The notes under the pieces were generated by a model. That model was given only the letters and a program-made list of their open reading frames with translations, ran no database searches and was not told the DNA's origin. Positions 6,181-14,032 of a stretch of 14,032 bases of DNA are shown here, piece by piece. The position numbers were made by a program, and so were the translations under genes. The stretch covers positions 1 through 14,032 of the forward strand of contig JBOHPP010000256.1 of NCBI GenBank assembly GCA_050731755.1. Direction: 5' to 3'. This stretch comes from JBOHPP01 sp050731755 (GTDB lineage: Bacteria; Methylomirabilota; Methylomirabilia; Rokubacteriales; CSP1-6). Every line of letters starts with the position of its first letter. Within the stretch, counting starts at the first letter, position 1.

Positions 6181-8097
6181 TCAGACGGCGACCGGCGCTC
6201 GGACGCCGCCCACGGTCCGGATCGACAGCTCGGCCTGGAGCGTCGCCTGCCGCCCGTCCTGATAGGTGATGACCGTGGTGACCGGCACCGAGGGGCACTC
6301 GGCGAAGAGCGCCTCGATGATATCCGCGTACTTCTTGGCCACGAAGCCCCGGCGCACCTTCCGGGTCCTGGTGACCTCCTCGTCGTCGGGGTCCAGCTCC
6401 TTGTGCAGCAGCACGTACTTCCGGATCCGGGTGGTCTCGGGCAGGTCCCGGTTCACCCGTTCGACCTCCTGGCCGATCACGTCGTAGACCTGGGGCTTCT
6501 GGGCGAGGTCCATGTACGTGGTGTAGGCGATCTGCCGGCGCTCGGCCCACTTGCCCACGTTCTCCATGTCGATGTTGATCATGGCCGCCACCCAGGGGCG
6601 GTCCTGTCCCACCGCCACCGCCTCCTTGATGTACGGGCTGAACTTGAGTTTGTTCTCGATGTACTGCGGGGCGAACTTGGTGCCGTCGGCCAGGGCCGTC
6701 ACGTCCTTGGCCCGGTCGATGACGATCAGGTGGCCATCCTGGTCGAGGATGGCCGCGTCACCCGAGTAGAGCCAGCCGTCACGGACGCTCTGCGCGGTGG
6801 CCTCGGGGTTCTTGTAGTAACCGAGGAACACGCTGGGGCTCCGCGAGATCACCTCGCCGGCCTCGGTGAGCCGGACCTCGGTACCGGGAAACGGCTTGCC
6901 CACCGTGCCCAACTTGATGTCGCCATCGCGCTGGACGCAGGACACCCCCGTGATCTCCGTCTGGCCGTACACCTGCTTGAGGTTGATCCCGATGGCGCGG
7001 AAGAACAGGAACACCTCCGGACCCAGCGGGGCACCGCCGGTGTAGGCGTAGCGCGTGCGCCGGAATCCCAGATGGTCGCGGAGCGGGGCGAACACCACCG
7101 CCTCGCCCAGTGCCCGCAGCAGTCGCAGTCGGAACGGAACGGGCTGCTTGTCCATCTCCCGGCGGGCGGCGTCCTCACCCGCCGGCATCAGCCACCGGTA
7201 GAGGCGGCGCTTGAGCCAGGAGGCGTCCTCCAGCCGGACCTGGACCATCGAGACCAGGTTCTCCCAGATGCGGGGCGGGGCTACCAGGACGTGGGGGCCG
7301 ACTTCCTTCAGGTTCTCCAGGACGGTCTCCGGCCGCTCCGGGCAGTTGACGGCGAAACCGACGACGAGTGAGGCGGCCAGCGACCAGAACGTGTCGCCGA
7401 TCCAGGCCGCCGGGAGGTAGGCCAGGACTTCGTCGCGCCGCCCGTAACGCTCGAGCTCGAGGATTCCCCGAATGGCCTGCACCAGGTTGTCATGGGACAT
7501 CATGGCGCCCTTCGGCTGTCCCGTCGTGCCCGAGGTGTACGAGATCAGCGCCACGTCGCGCCCGGTCCCCGCCCCCACCAGCTCCTCGAAGAGCCCCGGG
7601 CGCTCAGCGTCCAGCGCGCGTCCCCGTTCCTGCAGGCCCTCCAGGCTCAGGAGCAGCGGGTCACCATAGTGGCGCATCCCCTTCGGGTCGTCGTACACCA
7701 CCGCCCGGACCTTGGCCAGGCTCGCCTTGAGGTCGAGGACCTTGTCGACCTGCTCCTGGTCCTCGGCGTAGACGATCGTGGCGTCGGCGTGATCGATGAT
7801 GAACTGCAGCTCACGGGCGATGGAGTCCTGGTAGAGCGGCACCGGGATGCCGCCGGCGGCCTGGGCGGCCACCATGGTCGCGTAGAGCTGGGGACGGTTG
7901 TCGCTGAGCAGCGCCAGCGTGTCGCCCCGCCCGAACCCCAGACTCACCAACCCCAGCGTGATGGTCCGCACCTGGGCCGCGTACTCGGCCCATGTCCACT
8001 CCTGCCAGATACCCTTGTCCTTCTCGCGGAGCGCCGGCGCGCGAGGATGCTCGCGGGCGTTGCGGAGCAAGAACTGGGGAAGCGTCGCCTCCGACAT
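6181..8097 (-). CDS. Long-chain acyl-CoA synthetase (FadD15-like AMP-binding ligase)
   Basis: This 638-residue ANL enzyme would convert a carboxylic acid, ATP and CoA to acyl-CoA, AMP and PPi in the cytoplasm. The motifs look intact: YTSGTTGQPKG (187-197, A3), YGQTE (377-381, A5), YSGD (444-447, A7), DRAKD (461-465, A8) and a C-terminal TRTRKVRR (576-583), the equivalent of the A10 region in long-chain synthetases. Length and C-terminal form match bacterial FadD15-type ligases rather than short acetyl-CoA synthetases. It sits between livG1 (13 nt upstream) and livH1 (12 nt downstream), in the middle of a transporter operon. This suggests its substrate is linked to what is imported, but that is inference; actual chain length or aromatic preference is unknown. 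Confidence 0.93.
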   Translation of the reverse strand: MSEATLPQFLLRNAREHPRAPALREKDKGIWQEWTWAEYAAQVRTITLGLVSLGFGRGDTLALLSDNRPQLYATMVAAQAAGGIPVPLYQDSIARELQFIIDHADATIVYAEDQEQVDKVLDLKASLAKVRAVVYDDPKGMRHYGDPLLLSLEGLQERGRALDAERPGLFEELVGAGTGRDVALISYTSGTTGQPKGAMMSHDNLVQAIRGILELERYGRRDEVLAYLPAAWIGDTFWSLAASLVVGFAVNCPERPETVLENLKEVGPHVLVAPPRIWENLVSMVQVRLEDASWLKRRLYRWLMPAGEDAARREMDKQPVPFRLRLLRALGEAVVFAPLRDHLGFRRTRYAYTGGAPLGPEVFLFFRAIGINLKQVYGQTEITGVSCVQRDGDIKLGTVGKPFPGTEVRLTEAGEVISRSPSVFLGYYKNPEATAQSVRDGWLYSGDAAILDQDGHLIVIDRAKDVTALADGTKFAPQYIENKLKFSPYIKEAVAVGQDRPWVAAMINIDMENVGKWAERRQIAYTTYMDLAQKPQVYDVIGQEVERVNRDLPETTRIRKYVLLHKELDPDDEEVTRTRKVRRGFVAKKYADIIEALFAECPSVPVTTVITYQDGRQATLQAELSIRTVGGVRAPVAV

Positions 8098-8110
8098 GCT
8101 CCGTCTCCCT

Positions 8111-9705
<1,595 letters not shown>

Positions 9706-9710
9706 CGTCC

Positions 9711-11042
9711 CTACTTCTCCTTGCTGCAGTCACGCATGGTGTAGCCGAGCTTCTTGGCCTCCTCGACGGCGGCGGCCTCCAGCTTCGGCCGCACGACGTC
9801 GCGCATGGGCTCCATCCAGTCGGAGACGATCTTCCAGTTCTTGCCGTCCCACTGCTGGACCAGGGCCAGGCCGTTGCCCTCGTGGTTCTCGCAGGTCACT
9901 TTGAGCGGGCGCATGAGGCCCTTCATGCCCAGCTCCTCCAGGCGCTTCTCGGTGATGTCGAGGTTCTCCATGCCCCACCGGACCTGCTCGCCGGTCAGCG
10001 GCTTGTTGCCGTGCTTCTTCATGGCCGTGCGGATGGCCTCGACGTTGAGCATCGCGTTGATGATGGTCCGGTTGTAGAGCACCTCGCCCACTTTGGCCCG
10101 ATCGCCGCCGTAGGCGCCTTTCCCTTTGTCGTAGACGTGCTTGAAGATGTCCTGGTGGACCTTGAAGTCGTGACCAGGGGCGTGGAAGGTCATGGACTTG
10201 TAGCCCCTGGCCGCATCCCCGGCGGGAACGACGTCGGTCTCCGTCCCCGTCCACCAGTTCCCGACGACGTGGTCCATCTTCATGCCGTGGGCGGCGGCTT
10301 CCTTGACCGCGACCTGATTCATGACGCCCCAGCCCGAGATGTAGATCCAGTCGGGGTTGATGCGCCGCACCTGCAGCCAGGTGGCCTTCTGCTCCTGGCC
10401 CGGGCTGTCCACCGCCAGCAGCGTCAGCTCGAAGCCGTGGCGCTTGGCCAGCTCTTCCAGGGTGGGGTTGGCCTCCTTGCCGTAGGGGCTGTTGTGGAAG
10501 ATGTGGACGATCTTCTTGCCTTTGAGCTTGTCCAGCCCGCCTTCCTGCTGGCCCACGTACTTGATGAAGGCCGAGGCCTGGCTCCAGTAGGTCATCGGGA
10601 AATTGAAGACCCAGGGAAACCACCGCCCGTCGGCGGAGGCCGTCATGCCGTACCCGGCGGAGTGGATCACGACCTTGTCGCCGGGGGCCTTGGGAATGAG
10701 CTGGTAGGTGATGCCGGTGGAGAACGGATTCACCAGCACGGCGCCGCCCTGCCGGGTCTTGAGCCGCTCGTAGCATTCCACGCCGAGATCCGTCTTGTAC
10801 TGGGTCTCGCACTCCTCCCACGCGAGCTTGACGCCGTTGATGCCGCCGTCGCGCTCGTTGATGAGGTTGAAGAAGTCGTTGAAGCCGTTGGCCGACGGAA
10901 TGCCGTTGGGGGCGAAGGGCCCGGTCCGGTAGACCAGGAGCGGGATGAACATCGTCTTGTCCTGCGCGAGCACCGCGCCGGCCATCGGCCAGGTGAGCAT
11001 GGCCGCCGTCGCGAGCCCGATGACGAGAGTCCTGAGCAGCAT
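9711..11042 (-). CDS. Periplasmic substrate-binding protein, Liv/HAAT type (set 2)
   Basis: This 443-residue type I periplasmic binding protein has a signal peptide (about 1-26, likely cleavage after VLA/Q). Family segments include FIPLLVYRTGPFAPNGIP (32-49), GFNDFFNLINERDGGINGVK (53-72) and CYERLKTRQGGAVLVNPFS (90-108). Cys78, Cys90, Cys384 and Cys439 are present. The frame is open well upstream into livM2, but the ATG at 11042 has a perfect AAGGAGG 5 nt upstream and a signal peptide immediately after it, so it is chosen. It lies 17 nt after livM2 and 5 nt before livF2. It resembles the set 1 binding protein only weakly, at YWSQ-like and YERLK segments, so a different ligand is inferred. Confidence 0.92.
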   Translation of the reverse strand: MLLRTLVIGLATAAMLTWPMAGAVLAQDKTMFIPLLVYRTGPFAPNGIPSANGFNDFFNLINERDGGINGVKLAWEECETQYKTDLGVECYERLKTRQGGAVLVNPFSTGITYQLIPKAPGDKVVIHSAGYGMTASADGRWFPWVFNFPMTYWSQASAFIKYVGQQEGGLDKLKGKKIVHIFHNSPYGKEANPTLEELAKRHGFELTLLAVDSPGQEQKATWLQVRRINPDWIYISGWGVMNQVAVKEAAAHGMKMDHVVGNWWTGTETDVVPAGDAARGYKSMTFHAPGHDFKVHQDIFKHVYDKGKGAYGGDRAKVGEVLYNRTIINAMLNVEAIRTAMKKHGNKPLTGEQVRWGMENLDITEKRLEELGMKGLMRPLKVTCENHEGNGLALVQQWDGKNWKIVSDWMEPMRDVVRPKLEAAAVEEAKKLGYTMRDCSKEK

Positions 11043-11047
11043 GATGG

Positions 11048-11054
11048 CCTCCTT
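11048..11054 (-). promoter_or_regulatory. Strong ribosome binding site of the set 2 binding-protein gene
   Basis: AAGGAGG on the minus strand lies 5 nt before the ATG at 11042 and fixes that start against a long upstream open frame. Confidence 0.75.
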
Positions 11055-11059
11055 ATCGC

Positions 11060-12136
11060 TTAGTGAGGGAACGGCCACAACCGGAGCTTCTCCTTGGTGA
11101 TCTGCCACAGCCGCGCCAGCCCGTGCGGCTCCACGATGAGAAAGAAGATGATGAGCCCGCCGAAGATCATCAGCTCGATCTGCTTCTGCAGCGCCGTGGA
11201 CATCGCGACTCCCAGCATGTGGGGCGCGTTGGCCAGGAAGATCGGCACCACCATGATGAAGGCGGCCCCCAGGAACGAGCCGAGGATCGAGCCCAGGCCG
11301 CCGATGATGACCATGAACAGCACGAGGAACGAGAGCGCGATGTCGAACGCGAAGGTCTCGGCGCTTCCGTAGTAGAGGAACACCAGCTCGGCCCCGGCCA
11401 CCCCACAGTAGAACGAGCTGATCCCGAAGGCCAGCAGCTTGGTGCGGAGCGGCCGGATGCCGATGATCTCGGCGGCGATGTCGCGGTCGCGAATGGCCAT
11501 CCACGAGCGGCCGATGCGGCCCCGCACCAGGTTCTTGGCCAGCACGGCGAAGAGGACGACGAACCCCAGGGCCATCAGGTAGCGGGCCCCGGCCGAGGCA
11601 TCGGGCCCGGTCACCATCACGCCGAACACGGTCCGCGGCGGCGCGGTGATGGTGCCGGAGGGCGCGTAGTTGGAGAACCACGCCACCCGGTTGAACAGCC
11701 AGATCAGGAAGAACTGGGCGGCCAGCGTGGCCACGGCCAGGTAGAACCCCTTGATGCGCAGGCTGGGGATGCCGAAGACGAGCCCCACCGCGGCGGCCAC
11801 GATCCCGGCCAGCAGGAAGACGACGAGGATGTTCACCGCGGGGAACGCCGTGGTGATCTTGAACGCGGCGTACGCCCCCACCGCCATGAACCCGCCGGTG
11901 CCCAGGGAAAGCTGGCCGGCGTAGCCGGTCAGGAGATTGAGCCCGATGGCGGCCAACGAGTAGATCAGCAACGGGATGAGGACGGCCTGCAACCAGTACT
12001 CAGTGGCCACCAGCGGCACGGCCACCGCCGCGGCCACGACCGCCGCCACCACCACCCAGCGGTCCTGGACGACCGGGAAGATGGCCTGGTCGGCGGCGTA
12101 GGTCGTCTTGAACTGTCCGGCCTCGCGGTAGATCAC
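11060..12136 (-). CDS. livM: Liv-type ABC transporter permease, LivM family (set 2)
   Basis: This 358-residue inner-membrane permease starts with GTG (VIYREAGQFKTTY), an opening aligned with LivM1. LivM hallmarks are LNLLTGYAGQLSLGTGGFMA (66-85), GIPSLRIKGFYLAVATLAAQF (122-142), the coupling-loop motif AIRDRDIAAEIIGI (214-227) and GGLGSILGSFLGAAF (279-293). It ends KLRLWPFPH, a tail shared with LivM1. The GTG lies 58 nt after the livH2 stop, and a second ERV-stop-like sequence lies just before it. No strong ribosome binding site is visible. It forms the channel with LivH2. Confidence 0.93.
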   Translation of the reverse strand: MIYREAGQFKTTYAADQAIFPVVQDRWVVVAAVVAAAVAVPLVATEYWLQAVLIPLLIYSLAAIGLNLLTGYAGQLSLGTGGFMAVGAYAAFKITTAFPAVNILVVFLLAGIVAAAVGLVFGIPSLRIKGFYLAVATLAAQFFLIWLFNRVAWFSNYAPSGTITAPPRTVFGVMVTGPDASAGARYLMALGFVVLFAVLAKNLVRGRIGRSWMAIRDRDIAAEIIGIRPLRTKLLAFGISSFYCGVAGAELVFLYYGSAETFAFDIALSFLVLFMVIIGGLGSILGSFLGAAFIMVVPIFLANAPHMLGVAMSTALQKQIELMIFGGLIIFFLIVEPHGLARLWQITKEKLRLWPFPH

Positions 12137-12137
12137 C

Positions 12138-12206
12138 GCTCACACCCGCTCGTGGCAGTAGGAGCCGAGGCGCGTCGAGCGACGAGGCGACGCTTCAGAC
12201 CCGCTC
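12138..12206 (-). repeat. Near-direct repeat bracketing the livH2-livM2 gap
   Basis: On the plus strand GCTTCAGACCCGCTC (12192-12206) and GCTCACACCCGCTC (12138-12151) differ by one base and one indel. The first copy encodes the true livH2 end (GAG CGG GTC TGA). The second repeats the same ERV-stop motif in another frame, 3 nt before the livM2 GTG. The sequence between them includes a GCGTCG...CGACGC inverted repeat. This may be a small insertion or duplication in a junction that is only 4 nt long in set 1. Confidence 0.4.
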
Positions 12207-13133
12207 AATGATCTTCTCCCCGAACAGCCCCTGCGGCCGGAACAGGAGGAATACCAGAGCCAGCACGTAGGCGAACCAGTTCTCGATGGCCCCGCCCACC
12301 AGGGGCCCCCAGTACACCTCGCCCATCTTCTCGCCGACGCCGATGATGAGGCCGCCCACGATGGCGCCGGGGACGGATTCGAAGCCACCCAGGATGAGCA
12401 CCGGCAGGGCCTTGAGCGCGATGAGGGAGAGGCTGAACTGCACGCCGCTCTTGGCGCCCCACATGATGCCGGCCACCAGGGCCACGATGCCGGAGACGGC
12501 CCACACGATCACCCAGATCGTCTTCAACGGGATGCCGATGGACAGGGCCGCCTCGTGATCGTCGGCCACGGCGCGCAGCGCCCGCCCGATGCGGGTGCCG
12601 TGGAAGAAGACGGCCAGCACCGTCACCAGCACGGCCGCCGTCAGGGCGGCCGTCAGCTCGAGTTGGTTGACCAGGATCTCGCCCAGCTTGAACGAGCCCT
12701 GGGGGATGCCGACGTCGAGCTTCTTGACGTTGGCGCCCCACAGCATCTCACCGAAGCCTTCCAGGAAGAAGTTGAGCCCGATGGTGGCCATGAACAGGAT
12801 GATGTGCTCCTGGTTGACCAGCGGGCGCAGCACCACCCGCTCGATGGCCAGCGCGAGGACGACCATCACCCCGGCCGTCAGCCCGAGGGCGACGATCGTC
12901 GGCACGCCGCGCTCCATCAGCCCCACCAGCGTCAGCGCCGCGAAGAGTACCAGGGCGCCCTGGGCGAAGTTGAACACCCCCGAGGCCTTGAAGATCAGCA
13001 CGAAGCCGAGGGCCACCAGGGAGTACATGAGCCCGGAGGCCACCCCGCCGATCAGCACCTCGGCCAGGAATCCCGGCGCTCCCACCATGTCCTTGAACGG
13101 GGCGACCAGGATCGCGTGCAGTATCTCAATCAT
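12195..13133 (-). CDS. livH: Liv-type ABC transporter permease, LivH family (set 2)
   Basis: This 312-residue inner-membrane permease has an N-terminal segment about 18 residues longer than LivH1. Family motifs are LIGGVASGLMYSLVALGFVL (27-46), FKASGVFNFAQGALVLF (48-64), the coupling-loop segment LRAVADDHEAALSIGI (186-201) and LILGGFESVPGAIVGGLIIG (246-265), ending IIERV. The ATG overlaps the end of livG2 by 8 nt (ATGATTGA) and has GGAG 6 nt upstream. It assembles with LivM2 and the LivF/LivG ATPases. Confidence 0.95.
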   Translation of the reverse strand: MIEILHAILVAPFKDMVGAPGFLAEVLIGGVASGLMYSLVALGFVLIFKASGVFNFAQGALVLFAALTLVGLMERGVPTIVALGLTAGVMVVLALAIERVVLRPLVNQEHIILFMATIGLNFFLEGFGEMLWGANVKKLDVGIPQGSFKLGEILVNQLELTAALTAAVLVTVLAVFFHGTRIGRALRAVADDHEAALSIGIPLKTIWVIVWAVSGIVALVAGIMWGAKSGVQFSLSLIALKALPVLILGGFESVPGAIVGGLIIGVGEKMGEVYWGPLVGGAIENWFAYVLALVFLLFRPQGLFGEKIIERV

Positions 13134-13908
13134 GGGCGACTCCGAGGTAGGCGTCGATGACGGCCTGGTCCTTGCGCACCGCGGCCGGCGGGCCGTCAGC
13201 GATCTTGCGCCCGTAGTCCAGGGCCACCACCCGGTCCGAGATGTCCATCACCACGCTCATGTCGTGCTCGATGAGGGCGATGGTGGTGCCGAACTCGGCG
13301 TTCACGTCCAGGACGAAGCGGCACATGTCCTCTTTTTCCTCGACGTTCATGCCGGCCATCGGCTCGTCGAGCAACAGGAGCGTGGGCTCGGCGGCCAGCG
13401 CCCGCGCCAACTCCACCCGCTTCTGCAGGCCGTACGGCAGCCGGCCTGCCGGCGTCTTGCGGATGGCCTGGATCTCCAGGAAGTCGATGATCCGCTCGAC
13501 GAAGGCCCGGTGCTCGATCTCCTGCCGCTTGGCCGGTCCCCAATAGAGGGCGTCCTGGAGGAAGCTGCCCCCCATCTTCAGCACCCGGCCGGTCATGACG
13601 TTGTCCAGCACGGTCATTCCCTTGAACAGCGCCACGTTCTGAAAGGTGCGGGCGATGCCCAGGGCGGCGACGTCGTACGGCCTGAGCCAGGTGCGGTCCT
13701 TGCCCTCGTAGAGAATGCGGCCTTCGTACGGGTGGTAGAAGCCGCTGACGACGTTGAGCAGCGTGGTCTTGCCCGCGCCGTTGGGGCCGATGATGGCCAG
13801 GACCTCTCCCCGCCGGATCTCCAGGCTCACCCGGTTCAGCGCCATCAGGGCCCCGAAGCGGACGCTGACGCCGTCCACCGCCAGCAGAGGCCCTGAGGCC
13901 TGGCTCAT
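13126..13908 (-). CDS. livG: Liv-type ABC transporter ATPase, LivG family (set 2)
   Basis: This 260-residue ATPase has Walker A GPNGAGKT (41-48), Q-loop Gln90, LivG-type signature LPYGLQKR (157-164), Walker B LLLLDEP (177-183) and switch His215 in IEHDM. The ATG overlaps the stop of the upstream acyl-CoA synthetase in an ATGA, indicating translational coupling, and the gene runs 8 nt into livH2. It closely resembles LivG1 throughout, including GMTVxDNxM in the helical region and the MNVEEKEDM segment after Walker B. Confidence 0.95.
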   Translation of the reverse strand: MSQASGPLLAVDGVSVRFGALMALNRVSLEIRRGEVLAIIGPNGAGKTTLLNVVSGFYHPYEGRILYEGKDRTWLRPYDVAALGIARTFQNVALFKGMTVLDNVMTGRVLKMGGSFLQDALYWGPAKRQEIEHRAFVERIIDFLEIQAIRKTPAGRLPYGLQKRVELARALAAEPTLLLLDEPMAGMNVEEKEDMCRFVLDVNAEFGTTIALIEHDMSVVMDISDRVVALDYGRKIADGPPAAVRKDQAVIDAYLGVAHD

Positions 13909-14032
13909 GGGCCTCCCGGAGCCGCGGCCTCGACCGGCCGGATGCGGACGTCGGCGCGCACGGTGCCGGTGCGGCCGTCCTCGTAGGTCACCTGCGCCTC
14001 GACCTGGATGCGGTCCCGATCCGAATAGAGGG
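13905..14032 (-). CDS. Long-chain acyl-CoA synthetase, C-terminal fragment cut by the window edge
   Basis: Reading from the right edge, about 41 codons end in TGA at 13905-13907. The product includes IQVEAQVTYEDGRTGTVRAD, which aligns with VPVTTVITYQDGRQATLQAE at the C-terminus of the complete synthetase at 6181-8097. This identifies a second, paralogous FadD15-like ligase whose body lies outside the window. Its stop overlaps the livG2 start (ATGA), so it belongs to the same operon. Catalytic motifs are not in view, so activity cannot be judged. Confidence 0.75.
   Translation of the reverse strand, partial: LYSDRDRIQVEAQVTYEDGRTGTVRADVRIRPVEAAAPGGP

Noticed and set aside
11043..11681. Upstream extension of the set 2 binding protein to 656 residues
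   Set aside because: It is livM2 read in another frame. The ATG at 11042 has a perfect ribosome binding site and begins a signal peptide.

Overview
This is a GC-rich, tightly packed bacterial window dominated by one long minus-strand gene run. It enters at the right edge and reads leftward to about position 1687. The run holds two complete ABC transporter gene sets of the branched-chain amino acid (LivFGHMK, HAAT) type, interleaved with acyl-CoA synthetase genes. The style of the proteins, the AMP-ligase/Liv combination and the base composition suggest a soil or sediment bacterium of a proteobacterial or Methylomirabilota/Rokubacteria-like lineage. That is a weak guess: there is no rRNA or other taxonomic marker here.

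Layout, right to left in transcription order. A truncated long-chain acyl-CoA synthetase C-terminus (13905-14032) overlaps livG2 (13126-13908). It is followed by livH2 (12195-13133), livM2 (11060-12136), livK2 (9711-11042) and livF2 (8881-9705). The second set follows without a break: livG1 (8111-8884), a complete long-chain acyl-CoA synthetase (6181-8097), livH1 (5284-6168), livM1 (4212-5279), livK1 (2951-4180) and livF1 (2152-2946). A small exported truncated-haemoglobin lipoprotein (1687-2133) closes the run. Junctions are overlaps (ATGA, GTGA, 8 nt) or short gaps, the longest being 58 nt, so this looks like one operon or a few overlapping transcripts. Its main promoter lies outside the window.

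On the plus strand, a single divergent AMP-binding protein (169-1683) converges on the haemoglobin gene, with only 3 nt between the stop codons. Its upstream region (1-168) holds a tandem array of about 38-nt hairpin repeats and a perfect 17-bp palindrome, a candidate operator.

Working model (inference). Each Liv-type transporter captures a small organic acid, either an amino acid or possibly an aromatic or short/branched acyl acid, through its periplasmic binding protein. The co-encoded synthetase could convert an imported acid to its CoA thioester. The two ATPase pairs are very alike, while the binding proteins and permeases are much more diverged, so the two sets probably handle different substrates. 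Nothing in the sequence fixes the substrates.
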